Positions 1 through 8,541 of a stretch of 64,000 bases of DNA are shown here, one piece after another; position 1 is the first letter of the stretch; each line of letters starts with the position of its first letter. Both the position numbers and the translations under genes were made by a program. The notes under the pieces were generated by a model. It did no database searches, was not told the origin of the DNA, and saw only the letters and a list, made by a program, of their open reading frames with translations. This DNA is from Haloferax mediterranei ATCC 33500 (GTDB taxonomy: Archaea > Halobacteriota > Halobacteria > Halobacteriales > Haloferacaceae): assembly GCF_000306765.2 (NCBI RefSeq), contig NC_017941.2, positions 434,001 through 498,000 of the forward strand. Direction: 5' to 3'.

Positions 1-1860
1 GGGACACATTGTGCGGGTATCGCTGGCGCTGTTGACAACACTGAGGGTGTCGTCGGAGGTAGCACCGAGGCGACGCTCCACGCAGTCAAGGTAATTGGTG
101 ACGACGGCTACGCGAGTGTCTCCGGACTCGCCGACGGAATCCAGTGGACTGCCGACCAAGGGTACGACGTCGGCAGCATGAGTCTCGGCGCGTCCGACAG
201 CTACTCGACACTTCAGGACGCCTGCCAGTACGCCTACGACAAGGGCGTCTTGCTGGTGGCCGCGGCCGGTAACGACGGATGTAGTGGCTGCGTCCGGTAT
301 CCTGCGGCGTACTCGACAGTCGTCGCTGTCAGCGCGACGAACAGCGACGACTCGATCGCCTCGTACTCCTCGACCGGCGACGAGGTCGAACTCGCCGCAC
401 CCGGCACCTACATCTACTCGACGGTTCCCGGCGGCTACAGCACTAAGTCGGGTACGTCGATGGCCTGCCCGCACGTCTCGGGCGTAGGTGGACTGGTGAT
501 GGCTCACGGTCACTCGAACACGAAAGCGCGGCAGATACTCCAGGATACCGCCGAAGACATCGGGCTGTCGAGCGACGCGCAGGGTTACGGCCTCGTCGAT
601 GCCGAGGCGGCTGCCAACGCCGCGTCTGATGGCGGTGGCGGGGGCGATACGAACGTCGCCGTCTCGACCGACGGCGCCAGCAGTGTCGGAGAGACCTCTG
701 TCACGTTTAACGGCAGCCTAACCGACCTCGGTGGGGCGTCTTCCGCCGACTGCTACTTCGAGTACCGCGAGACCGGAACGAGTACGTGGTCGACGACGAG
801 CACCCAGACGCTCTCCTCGACAGGCACGTTCAGTCAATCCGTCTCCGGACTCGAGGACGGCGTCGACTACGAGTATCGGGCGGTTGCGGACGCCAGCGAC
901 GGCGACACCGACACCGGGAGTTCGGTGACGTTCACCACGACCGACGACCCGCCCGCAGTCACGACGGACTCGCCGACCAACGTCGCGGACTCCTCGGCGA
1001 CGCTCAATGGTAGCCTCACCGACCTCGGCAACGCGTCGTCGGCCGACTGCTACTTCGAGTATCGCGAAAGTGGAACGAGTTCGTGGTCGACCACAAGCGT
1101 TCAGACGCTCTCCTCGACGGGTTCGTTCAGTCAGGACATCTCCGGCCTCTCCACGGGCACCGACTACGAGTTCCGGGCGATTACTGACGCCAGCGACGGT
1201 GACACTGACACCGGAAGTTCGGTCTCGTTCACCACCTCGACTAGCGACACGAGCGTCGCCGTCGCCACCGACCAGGAGTCGAGCGTCGGCACCTCTTCGG
1301 TCACGCTCAACGGTGACCTGACCGACCTCGGCGGAGCATCCTCGGCGGACTGTGCCTTCAAGTACCGCGAGAGCGGGACCAGCACGTGGACGGAGACGAG
1401 CGCGCAGACGCTCTCTTCGACCGGTTCGTACAGTGAGTCGATTTCGGGACTCTCCAGCGGTACCGACTACGAATTCTGCGCCGTCGCGGACGCCAGCGAC
1501 GGCGACACCGACACCGGGAGCACGATCACGTTTACGACCGACAGTAGCTCGGGCGGTAACGCCCCGGCTATCGACAGCTACAGCGTGACTGAGGCTGGCT
1601 CGCCGAACCCACACGCCGAAATCACGGCCAAGTGGAGCGTCTCCGACGCTGACGGTGACCTTGACTCGGTTCTCGTCGAGGTGTTCGACTCCTCCGGTAG
1701 CCTCGTCGACTCTGCGCGGACGAGCGTGAGCGGTGGAAGCGCATCCGGCACTGACAAGTTCAAGTTCAAGCACGTCGGCAAAGCCACGTACGACCTCACC
1801 CTGACCGTCACCGACGCGAGCGGCTACAGCGCCACGCAGACGAAGCAGGTCAGTTCCTAA
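1..1860 (+). CDS. Secreted S8 (subtilisin-like) serine protease, 5' truncated by the window edge
   Basis: The reading frame is open from base 1. It begins with GTHCAGIAGAV, the segment just after the subtilase catalytic His, so the signal peptide, propeptide, catalytic Asp and catalytic His lie outside the window. AAAGNDG (oxyanion Asn region) and the catalytic-Ser motif SGTSMACPHVSG are present. After the protease domain come three nearly identical repeats of about 100 residues, each a beta-rich Ig/FnIII-like unit with ASSADC and ASDGDTDTGS signatures. A final PKD-like domain of about 100 residues ends the protein. The protein probably acts outside the cell, like haloarchaeal halolysins, with the repeats as surface or substrate-binding modules. 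An internal ATG at 178 is inside the domain and is not the start. Confidence 0.9.
   Translation, partial: GTHCAGIAGAVDNTEGVVGGSTEATLHAVKVIGDDGYASVSGLADGIQWTADQGYDVGSMSLGASDSYSTLQDACQYAYDKGVLLVAAAGNDGCSGCVRYPAAYSTVVAVSATNSDDSIASYSSTGDEVELAAPGTYIYSTVPGGYSTKSGTSMACPHVSGVGGLVMAHGHSNTKARQILQDTAEDIGLSSDAQGYGLVDAEAAANAASDGGGGGDTNVAVSTDGASSVGETSVTFNGSLTDLGGASSADCYFEYRETGTSTWSTTSTQTLSSTGTFSQSVSGLEDGVDYEYRAVADASDGDTDTGSSVTFTTTDDPPAVTTDSPTNVADSSATLNGSLTDLGNASSADCYFEYRESGTSSWSTTSVQTLSSTGSFSQDISGLSTGTDYEFRAITDASDGDTDTGSSVSFTTSTSDTSVAVATDQESSVGTSSVTLNGDLTDLGGASSADCAFKYRESGTSTWTETSAQTLSSTGSYSESISGLSSGTDYEFCAVADASDGDTDTGSTITFTTDSSSGGNAPAIDSYSVTEAGSPNPHAEITAKWSVSDADGDLDSVLVEVFDSSGSLVDSARTSVSGGSASGTDKFKFKHVGKATYDLTLTVTDASGYSATQTKQVSS
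649..1545 (+). repeat. Three tandem ~300-bp coding repeats in the protease C-terminal region
   Basis: Three consecutive units, roughly 649-951, 952-1248 and 1249-1545, encode the repeated Ig/FnIII-like domains. They are similar at both DNA and protein level, with shared words such as GSLTDLG, ASSADC and ASDGDTDTGS, which suggests recent duplication. Unit boundaries are approximate. Confidence 0.85.
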
Positions 1861-2111
1861 CCCGTCCCGCCGAGCATCACCGGGACATTCTTTGTCGCCG
1901 TCTCGCCTGCTCAGGGGTTCTCGGAGGTAACCAGCATTTTTTGAGATTGAATGTGCAACCCGGAGCGGCCGCTCTCCGTGGTAGGCTACGTAATCGAGAA
2001 TGGGCAGAGTTTCGCGGGCAGAAGGACCCACTGGCGGAGTCGAACCGCCGTGGTGACCGTCAGACCGGTGTGGGTCGAACGGAAGAGGTTGGTTAGAGAG
2101 CGGTTCTTGAG

Positions 2112-3989
2112 TTAGAACGGGTTGGTCGGCGTCTCACCAGTGTGGTGGCGGCACTGCTCGGCGACAAACTCTTTTTGGAAGTGGAAGGAGTCAGTCTGCA
2201 CCACGTTGATGTCGATGTTGTCGACGCTTCCAAGCTGGAATCGACGGACGATTTCGTCGGCCAGCGTGATGTTTCCGTCACCGTCAACGTCCACGACATC
2301 AACCGTGGTTCCGTCAGCACGCGTGACAGTCTCCCGGTCGGAGGGGAGCTGCGTGAAGCCCTGCCCGGCCGTGCCACCGCGGTCGTTGGAGTCGTCCACG
2401 AGTTCCTGCGGGAGGAACCACTCGTAGGCGATGCAGGCGTCGTCGATACACAGCGGAATTTCCTGTGGCGGAAGTTCCCCATTGCCGTCAGCATCCTCGG
2501 ACAGACAGAAGCTCATGTTACTGATTTCGGCGGGCTTGCCATTCGGGTTTTCTGCCGTGTAGAGGATGCTCTGGTCACCGGAGAGGCCAGAGCCAAGGGC
2601 GTCGTCGAACACGTTGCTATCGCCAACGTCGTTGTAGTCCACGTCGACATCGAGGTCTGCGGTTGTCGTCCCGGCGTCCGCTCCGATGTAGGCGCTTGCG
2701 CCCTGTGCACCGCCTTTGAGGATGACCGCACGGACGGGATTAGTGCTCGTAAATTGGATACCGACTGCGCCACCTTCCGCTGCACTTGGGTCCGTCGTGG
2801 GAAGCCCATTGGAATCGAGTCCGATACCGAGGACATCGATAGTGCCACCGTCAATGTGCGGGTAGTTCTTCGTCTTACCCACACCCGGAATATCCTCGAT
2901 TCGCATCTCGTCACTGTTGTCACCGTCTTCATCGAGGTCGTGGGCGGGCTCGAAGGTAATCCCCGCTTCGGCGAAGGTCGTGCCGTCCACCTCGATGTCG
3001 TTAAGGTTGTGACACTGCGGGTTCCCGCTCACGGTGAACTTCTGATTGCTGTCGAGGGTGATCGTACCGTTAGTGCTATCGACGGTTCCCGAAAGACTGA
3101 TCGACTGGAACGGATTCAGCAGGAAGCCGTCGCGCATTTCCTCGATAAGTCCCCTGAACGAACCCTGGTAGAGGACAACTTCGTCCTCGTCTAACTGGTT
3201 ATTACAGTTCGCATCGTCCCAGAGTTGGACCCACATGTAGTCGTCCAGTTCGCCGAACTCCCAGACACCTGAGCCGGTGTCCTGGGGCATTTCGGGTTCG
3301 ATAATGGTGTTCTCGGCGTCGGCGGTAGCACGGTCGTCGTCAGGGTGGTAATCCACTCTAGCCCAGACGAACGCGGGGTTGTCACAGACGTGGAGACTAA
3401 CGGTACATTCACCCTCGTCGAGGGGCTTGATGTCCAAGAGGTCGACTTGCATCCCCTGGAAGCCGTCGACGAAGCCTGGTTCGTACGTATCATCGACAGT
3501 CGGCGAACCGAAGACGTCGACGTCGCCGAAATCACTGTTGGGGAATAACGAGCGAAGGTCGGTTGGGTCGTTCCCCGCATCTTGGATTGCACAGGGGTCC
3601 ACCGACGTCGTGAGCTCAGCCCATTGCTGTGCGGAAACAGCGGGGTCATTAGCGAAGTCGTTGTCGTCGTCGTCCACGCGGTAGTCGGGCGCTTGCCCGA
3701 CCACGAACGTCATATCGTCTCCATCGACTGGGACTGCCTCGCCATTCGTGTAGTCGCCATCCCGGAGCGGGTCGTCCGGATTCAGCTCGAACCGTTCCCA
3801 CGGTTTGTACGTGGCACGGTAGTCCAGCATGAGGTCCATCTTCCCGGCTTCGAGCCAGCCGACTTTCTCTTCCACGTCACTAAAGCCGGCAATCGTACCG
3901 GCTCCGCCAAGTGCGGCGGCACCACCGATGACGCCGAGGCTTCCGAGCACCCGTCGTCTCGATAATTTGATGTTGTCTTCGTTTGGCAT
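2112..3989 (-). CDS. Secreted SipW-type signal peptide protein with dockerin-like calcium loops
   Basis: A 625-aa exported protein. The N-terminus has SRRRVLGSLG, a hydrophobic stretch and then GTIAGFSDVE, matching the haloarchaeal SipW-dependent type signal (twin Arg followed by T/A-x-FSD-x-E). The mature part is very acidic and contains several Asp-rich loops. One near the C-terminus, VDVDGDGNITLADEI, has the spacing of a dockerin/EF-hand calcium loop. Another is LSEDADGNGELPPQE. Paired cysteines (CTVSLHVCD, CLSEDADG, CIDDAC) are scattered through it. I do not recognise a catalytic domain. A structural or surface-layer-associated protein is the best guess. The gene is monocistronic, facing the protease across a 250-bp gap. 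Confidence 0.8.
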   Translation of the reverse strand: MPNEDNIKLSRRRVLGSLGVIGGAAALGGAGTIAGFSDVEEKVGWLEAGKMDLMLDYRATYKPWERFELNPDDPLRDGDYTNGEAVPVDGDDMTFVVGQAPDYRVDDDDNDFANDPAVSAQQWAELTTSVDPCAIQDAGNDPTDLRSLFPNSDFGDVDVFGSPTVDDTYEPGFVDGFQGMQVDLLDIKPLDEGECTVSLHVCDNPAFVWARVDYHPDDDRATADAENTIIEPEMPQDTGSGVWEFGELDDYMWVQLWDDANCNNQLDEDEVVLYQGSFRGLIEEMRDGFLLNPFQSISLSGTVDSTNGTITLDSNQKFTVSGNPQCHNLNDIEVDGTTFAEAGITFEPAHDLDEDGDNSDEMRIEDIPGVGKTKNYPHIDGGTIDVLGIGLDSNGLPTTDPSAAEGGAVGIQFTSTNPVRAVILKGGAQGASAYIGADAGTTTADLDVDVDYNDVGDSNVFDDALGSGLSGDQSILYTAENPNGKPAEISNMSFCLSEDADGNGELPPQEIPLCIDDACIAYEWFLPQELVDDSNDRGGTAGQGFTQLPSDRETVTRADGTTVDVVDVDGDGNITLADEIVRRFQLGSVDNIDINVVQTDSFHFQKEFVAEQCRHHTGETPTNPF

Positions 3990-4532
3990 GGTTGTCTTGT
4001 CCCCCAGTCACCCAACGGAACAACGACACGCGTCCGTTGCGTGAGTGACACCGAACCCGCCCGCTTCGGACGGGTTGGGCCACCGGGGATGTGGCCGAAC
4101 GTACAACGAAATCACTCATATCTATAGAGTCGCTGATATTTGATATACAGACCCTCAGATACCGATATACTGCGAGTATCGGTTGCTATAGCTCGCCTCA
4201 GAAACCACGTGTATTCGTCTATGTCGACTAAACGGGCAATTACCACACCAGTGACTTTCTGTCACTACATCGCGTTCAGTCAGCGGATACGACGGAGGTC
4301 TGAACAGATATGCCCCCGTTTTCTCTCTATTCGACGACTTACGTCGTCAGTACCAGTAACCTAATGGCAAGACCTTCTCCGTTGGCGGGCCATGCCGTTC
4401 GATCACTTTTGGAAGGACTCAGCCTCCACTTCGTAGTGCTGGTGCTCTTCTCGGTATCGGTAGCTGAGCCCGAGTCAAAAATAGCGACGCCAGAAGGTGT
4501 TACGTGATCTTGTGTCGAGCCGAGGAACTGAG
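3990..4532. other. Gene-poor intergenic stretch between the SipW-type protein and the tRNA-Phe region
   Basis: About 540 bp in which no convincing gene is visible. The part next to 3989 is AT-rich (around 4118-4145) and presumably carries the promoter of the leftward SipW-type gene. A hairpin (ACCGATA..TATCGGT) lies near 4158-4182. Short open frames here have no recognisable content. Confidence 0.5.
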
Positions 4533-4703
4533 GCCGCCTCCCGGATTTGAACGTGGTGAGACTCCGTCTCACCTGCTCACGCTCACTCTGTTCGCGTGAA
4601 CCTCACTCGCTCACTACGTTCGCTCCCTGGTTCAGAATCCGGTCGGGTCGCATTCTGGATTTCAACGCGACTCGCTTCGCTCGTCGGTTAGAAATCACAG
4701 AAA
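4533..4703 (-). repeat. Palindromic duplication of the tRNA-Phe 3' end
   Basis: Bases 4533-4552 repeat exactly the last 20 positions of the acceptor/T-arm of tRNA-Phe (4705-4724). An imperfect inverted copy of the T-arm lies at 4629-4642, and a further direct-orientation piece at 4655-4666. Short hairpins of the CTCGCTTCGCTCG type separate the arms. The block lies on the 3' side of the tRNA gene, and the same layout recurs at three other tRNA genes in this window. Confidence 0.75.
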
Positions 4704-4777
4704 TGCCGCCTCCCGGATTTGAACCGGGGACAGCTCGATCTTCAGTCGAGTGCTCTCCCAGTCTGAGCTAAGGCGGC
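4704..4777 (-). tRNA. tRNA-Phe (anticodon GAA)
   Basis: On the minus strand the gene starts GCCGCCT and ends AGGCGGC plus discriminator A (CCA not encoded). It folds into a full cloverleaf: 7-bp acceptor stem, D-arm TTAGCTCAGACTGGGAGAGC, anticodon stem CTCGA/TCGAG with loop CTGAAGA, and T-arm with GGTTCAAATCC. The anticodon GAA reads Phe codons. There is no intron. Confidence 0.95.
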
Positions 4778-4838
4778 TCGCACTCTTCCGAAGCCGGAGC
4801 GAAGGAAAAAGACTTTCGAATCGCCCGTCGGCGCTGGG

Positions 4839-5507
4839 TCAACGCCGTCGCCCCTCGGTTGCACTCGCACGCGTTCGTTCAGCCCGCTCTCGAACTCCCT
4901 TCAGCATCTTTCGCTCCATAGCGAACTGAACTGGCTCGATGATAAGTCGGTTCACCACGCGCTCTCGAAGTGTCTCGGAGCGCCCGCGGAACCTCACGAT
5001 GAGCCTCGTCGTGTTCGGGGTGACTTCGTGCAACGCGAACGTCCACACCGCTGGGCTTTCGCCCGTCTCCCACCCCGGCGCGCTCAAAGTGAGGCTCCGC
5101 CCTGGGTCGACCAGCGCGACGTGGAACGACGGCGCATTCGCCCCCGGTGGACCGAGTCGAACCTCGTCACCCACATCGAGGTGCTGGTACTCCGACAAGA
5201 TGCGGTCCGCATTGTCAATCCCCAAGCCGAAGAGGTTCTCCAGTCGCTCGTAACTGTAGAACCCGCCGCGGCCCTGCCCTAACTGTACCAGCCACGGCCA
5301 GACAGCCCGCGCTGGTGCTCCAATGGTAATCGCCCGTGTCGACGACGTGTCGTAGTCGCTGACGAAGTCGTCACCCGGTAGTGGTCCCGCTGCTTCGTCG
5401 TTGGTCGTCCCCCAGCGTCTGTGCCACGGCCGAATCGCGAGATAGTACGTACTAGCGATTCCTAGCCCCGCAAGACCGAGTGCCCGGATAATTCGTCTCG
5501 TGCCCAT
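4839..5507 (-). CDS. Membrane-anchored SRPBCC (START/Bet v1-like) domain protein
   Basis: 222 aa. An N-terminal hydrophobic helix (GLAGLGIASTYYLAI) is followed by an SRPBCC-type fold starting at RAITIGAPARAVWPWLVQLGQG, a typical start of polyketide-cyclase/START-like domains. It continues through a middle segment (VGDEVRLGPP) and the C-terminal helix with REVVNRL-like residues. Such domains bind small hydrophobic ligands; no catalytic residues can be assigned. The C-terminus is Arg-rich. It is co-directional with the VanZ gene upstream, with a 45-bp gap, so they may be co-transcribed. Confidence 0.75.
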   Translation of the reverse strand: MGTRRIIRALGLAGLGIASTYYLAIRPWHRRWGTTNDEAAGPLPGDDFVSDYDTSSTRAITIGAPARAVWPWLVQLGQGRGGFYSYERLENLFGLGIDNADRILSEYQHLDVGDEVRLGPPGANAPSFHVALVDPGRSLTLSAPGWETGESPAVWTFALHEVTPNTTRLIVRFRGRSETLRERVVNRLIIEPVQFAMERKMLKGVRERAERTRASATEGRRR

Positions 5508-5552
5508 GTGCCCTCACTGCTTGCGTAATCTTTGTCTGGGGGCGAGATAACG

Positions 5553-5951
5553 CTACCCCCATCGTCCCTCCCTGTGGACGACGACGTACCAGAGCACGCC
5601 ACCGAGCATCGCCCCGAGGACGTTCGCACCCATATCCATCACACTGAACGTTCGGTACGGAAGGCCGGCCTGCACGAATTCGATACACAGGCCGTAGAGT
5701 CCGGCGACCGCGATTGCACCTCCGACTTCGCGAAGCCGTATCGCACGCACCGCGAACGCGAGAGCGAACCCAAGCCCCGCGTAGCCGACCGCGTGGAGCC
5801 ACTTGTCGAGTCCAACGAGTCCCAGTGGTCCGATGGGTGAGAGTCCCCCCGCTGGTGTCGAAATCACCGATGCGATGAGGACGACGGCTACGTAGGCGAA
5901 GACCGCGAGAGTTCGTTGTGGGTGGGTCCGGAGTTTGTCGAGGTGGCTCAC
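5553..5951 (-). CDS. VanZ-like family membrane protein
   Basis: 132 aa from the GTG at 5951. Upstream in-frame ATG codons would force translation through the tRNA-derived repeats, so the shorter form is preferred. There are about four membrane segments: TLAVFAYVAVVLIASVIST, GLGFALAFAV, GGAIAVAGLYGLCIEFVQ and MGANVLGAMLGGVLWYVVV. The motifs LDKWLHAVGYAGLG and IEFVQAGLPYRTFSVMDMGANVLGA are characteristic of the VanZ family. The family name comes from a teicoplanin-resistance gene; no function is established for archaeal members. Confidence 0.85.
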   Translation of the reverse strand: MSHLDKLRTHPQRTLAVFAYVAVVLIASVISTPAGGLSPIGPLGLVGLDKWLHAVGYAGLGFALAFAVRAIRLREVGGAIAVAGLYGLCIEFVQAGLPYRTFSVMDMGANVLGAMLGGVLWYVVVHREGRWG

Positions 5952-6009
5952 TACAGGGGAGTGGGTTCGTATTTGGGTAAAAGGGTTTGTGTGATGTTTG
6001 GGTGTTTTA

Positions 6010-6329
6010 GGGCTCGGGCGGATTCGAACCAGAGCAAGACTCACTTCGTTCGTCTTGCAGGGTTCGATTCCTTCCTCGTTCACGAGTTCGTGCTCGCTCG
6101 CACAGAAGTGGGCTCAGGCGGATTCGAACCTCAGTCGCAGCGAAGTTGCTCCCTGATTCGAATCGCCCTCGATACACAGATTTGTGACTCACCGTTTGGT
6201 TCGTCACAAAATCTGATGGGCTCGGGCGGATTCGAACCACGCCGACTTCGCTCGGCTTCCCTCGCTCGTCGTCAGGTTCCACCCGCCCTCACAGATATTT
6301 CTCGACTCACTTCGTTCGTCGCAGAAACA
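6010..6329 (-). repeat. Array of three palindromic tRNA-Val 3'-end copies
   Basis: Three 21-bp copies of the tRNA-Val 3' end (T-arm plus acceptor) lie at 6010-6030, 6110-6130 (one mismatch) and 6218-6238. The real tRNA end is at 6331-6351, so spacing is about 100, 108 and 113 bp. Each copy is followed on the plus strand by an imperfect inverted T-arm copy (6060-6071, 6153-6168, 6274-6290). Hairpins lie within and between units; the strongest spans 6177-6215, and GACTCACTTCGTTCGTC occurs in two of the hairpins. No protein gene is convincing in this stretch. Confidence 0.8.
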
Positions 6330-6403
6330 TGGGCTCGGGCGGATTCGAACCACCGACCTCAGCCTTGTAAAGGCCGCGTCATAACCAACTAGACCACGAG
6401 CCC
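6330..6403 (-). tRNA. tRNA-Val (anticodon TAC)
   Basis: The minus-strand cloverleaf runs from GGGCTCG to CGAGCCC plus discriminator A. The D-arm is TGGTCTAGTTGGTTATGACGC and the anticodon stem CGGCC/GGCCG closes a TTTACAA loop. The T-arm contains GGTTCGAATCC. The anticodon UAC reads GUA/GUG valine codons. There is no intron and CCA is not encoded. Its 3' end is copied three times downstream. Confidence 0.93.
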
Positions 6404-6496
6404 GTATTCCAATTGAACCGTGTCGTGCTCATAACGGTTTTTGTTTCGTCCGGCCCCCGGAACCCTTAGACGGACGGCGACCCTCCATGTCGAGTG

Positions 6497-6994
6497 ATGC
6501 CCTCCCGCGCACGGACTGCCCTCTTCGTCGCCGCCGTTCTCGTCACCGTTGGTAGCGTGGTCTATCTCACGAATCCAGCGCTTATCCCCGGTACAGCCTC
6601 GGAGTACGAGCGGACCACACTCACCGTGGTCGACACCGAAACGGGCGAAACGCTCACTACTGTCGACGCCCGCGTCGCCGACACCTATCCCAAGCGCTAC
6701 ATCGGATTGAGCGAGGCCGAATCCCTCGGGGCGAACGAGGGAATGTGGTTCATCCACGATAACACGGGGACCTACGCCTACGCGATGCGCGATATGGACT
6801 TCCCGCTGGATATCATCTTCGTCGCTGAAAACGGGACTATCACGCGGATTCACCACGCCGAAACCGAACCCGAGGCGACGAGCGAGGCGGACCTGACCCG
6901 CTACCGCGGCACCGGGAAGTACGTCCTCGAAGTCCCCTACGGCTACACGAACCGAACCGAAATCGACGTGGGCGACCGCATCGTCGCCGACTGA
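6497..6994 (+). CDS. DUF192 family exported or membrane-anchored protein
   Basis: 165 aa from the ATG at 6497 (a GTG lies immediately upstream at 6494). An N-terminal hydrophobic helix (TALFVAAVLVTVGSVVYL) is followed by a DUF192 domain. Its hallmarks are RYIGLSEAESLGANEGMWFI, the short helix-breaking segment YAMRDMDFPLDIIFV, and the tail GTGKYVLEVPYGYTNRTEIDVGDRI. DUF192 proteins are small beta-barrel proteins of unclear function, usually facing the cell exterior. Confidence 0.88.
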   Translation: MPSRARTALFVAAVLVTVGSVVYLTNPALIPGTASEYERTTLTVVDTETGETLTTVDARVADTYPKRYIGLSEAESLGANEGMWFIHDNTGTYAYAMRDMDFPLDIIFVAENGTITRIHHAETEPEATSEADLTRYRGTGKYVLEVPYGYTNRTEIDVGDRIVAD

Positions 6995-7099
6995 AACCGA
7001 GAGGGGCCGGTTCCAGATGTTTTTGACGTTATGTTCACGATTAGCGTCTTTTTCCGACACATAACTTTACGAAGCTGTCACTTTTCATGCCATAGGCCC

Positions 7100-8077
7100 A
7101 TGGCACGACGAACCACCCGTCGGGGAGCGCTCAGAAGTCTCGGGAGTGCCACGTTTCTCGGGTCAGTGATGGGCACCCTCTCGGAGGATTCACAGTCCGT
7201 CACGGGGCATGTAAGGATTACCGAACCCGGTCGGTATCACCTCACTGAAGATATTGACTGTTTAGAAATCGTCGCCGACAGAGTCCGCGTCGATGGACGC
7301 AGACATACAGTGAGGGGGCTAACGACGATTTTGGGAAGCAGCGTCTCGATTACGAACCTCGCGATGGGAGATGGTGTTCGGATACTCGACGCACGACACG
7401 TGTCTATCGACGACTCTCGAATCGATGTACGGCTCGTCCGGCAACCTGAAGCAGATACACTCCTCTCTATCGAAAATAGCCGTCAGTGCGTGGTGACCGA
7501 CACCGTATTACACTCGACCAACCGTACGGGGGTCGAACTAACCAATTCAGAGAAGAACACGTTTAGATCGTGTACGATGACCAGTTCAGTTGTCGTCTCG
7601 CTCACGAACTCGCACAAAAACAGATTCGTCGATTGCGAACTCTTGAGTGAAGATCGGGTAGTTGTCCTGACAAATAGTGACCTAAACCGATTCAAATCGA
7701 ACGTTCTTGACTCCGATGCGCCTGCCTTTACGCTGGTCAATAGCGAACTGAATCGGTTTGTGGAGAACGAGATCGATATACTGGTCGCTGGGTTCGTTCT
7801 CCGGAGGAGTGGCCGTAATCTCGTTCTCAAGAACGTTGTCGATGGGGACCTGGGAGCTCGTGGCGCGATATTAGAGGACTCCGACAGGAACCGAATCGAA
7901 CGCAATGATTTCTGTGCGCTCCTGGTGCCGCCGCCGTTCGAGCCACTCGTTGTCGTCTCTCCTGACTCGACTGGAAATGTCATTCGAAACGTCGAGTGTG
8001 AGGCTAACACGAAGTCCGAAACACCACCGTCACACCCACAGTCGGATGACAAGCACTGTACGCTCCCCGAAGAGTGA
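7100..8077 (+). CDS. Tat-exported right-handed beta-helix (NosD/PbH1-like) protein
   Basis: 325 aa from the ATG at 7100, chosen because MARRTTRRGALRSLG then starts a Tat-like signal. Most of the protein is a ladder of ~23-residue coils with the recurring pattern L-T-N-S-x-x-N-x-F: VELTNSEKNTF, VSLTNSHKNRF, VVLTNSDLNRF, FTLVNSELNRF. This is typical of a parallel beta-helix stack. The family includes carbohydrate-active and surface proteins, but no catalytic triad is evident here. Codon choice is somewhat more AT-rich than neighbours, which hints at transfer or relaxed expression. Confidence 0.75.
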   Translation: MARRTTRRGALRSLGSATFLGSVMGTLSEDSQSVTGHVRITEPGRYHLTEDIDCLEIVADRVRVDGRRHTVRGLTTILGSSVSITNLAMGDGVRILDARHVSIDDSRIDVRLVRQPEADTLLSIENSRQCVVTDTVLHSTNRTGVELTNSEKNTFRSCTMTSSVVVSLTNSHKNRFVDCELLSEDRVVVLTNSDLNRFKSNVLDSDAPAFTLVNSELNRFVENEIDILVAGFVLRRSGRNLVLKNVVDGDLGARGAILEDSDRNRIERNDFCALLVPPPFEPLVVVSPDSTGNVIRNVECEANTKSETPPSHPQSDDKHCTLPEE

Positions 8078-8166
8078 ACAGTAGCCGACCGAGTGGCGAT
8101 GATTCGAACTCTTTGCGAGACCGGTAGAACGAAAGTTCCGAATGTCCTCAACCCGACCACCGACAC

Positions 8167-8436
8167 ATGGGAGAACGGATTTCGGAACTTGCTGAACTTC
8201 AGGGGTGGCATGCGGAAGATTTCGCCGCACGAGTCCATTACCGCGGGGCGGACGACGCGTACAGTATCGAGTACTACGAACCGTCCGATTGCGTCCTCTA
8301 CTGGAAGGTAAAAGGCGACGGTGAGCTAGCAGTCCCTGTCAGCAGAGAGGCGGTCCCGAATCCACTTCGTGAGCGTATCCGACAGGACCTTACTGAGGCA
8401 GGTATCGAACCAGATGTTGAGGGACGCGTGCTCTGA
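8167..8436 (+). CDS. Uncharacterised small acidic protein
   Basis: 89 aa. It begins MGERISELAELQGWHAEDFA and contains SIEYYEPSDCVLYWKVKGDGELAVPVSR, then PLRERIRQDLTEAG. Composition is acidic and haloarchaeal-like, with no signal peptide or membrane segment. I do not recognise a family. It lies between the beta-helix gene and the ABC exporter on the same strand, separated from both by about 90-105 bp. It is judged real from its coding character and the absence of any competing frame. Confidence 0.65.
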   Translation: MGERISELAELQGWHAEDFAARVHYRGADDAYSIEYYEPSDCVLYWKVKGDGELAVPVSREAVPNPLRERIRQDLTEAGIEPDVEGRVL

Positions 8437-8541
8437 AACCGCGGTTGTTTAGGCCGTACTTCGCGCACGAACTAAACCAATACCGGCGGAGAACACACTC
8501 CACCCGAGCACTTTACTTTGTTCGTCCCCTGAAACGATGTC

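Noticed and set aside
718..2031. Long open frame antisense to the protease gene
   Set aside because: It mirrors the high-GC codon pattern of the real gene, gives an Arg/Val-rich product without domains, and overlaps the well-supported protease.
4339..4572. Protein frame on the minus strand next to the tRNA-Phe repeat
   Set aside because: It runs through the tRNA-derived fragment and has no recognisable content.
6010..6351. CRISPR-like array at tRNA-Val
   Set aside because: Repeats are 21 bp with ~80-90 bp irregular spacers that themselves contain inverted copies and hairpins; no cas genes are near. The copies are tRNA-derived.
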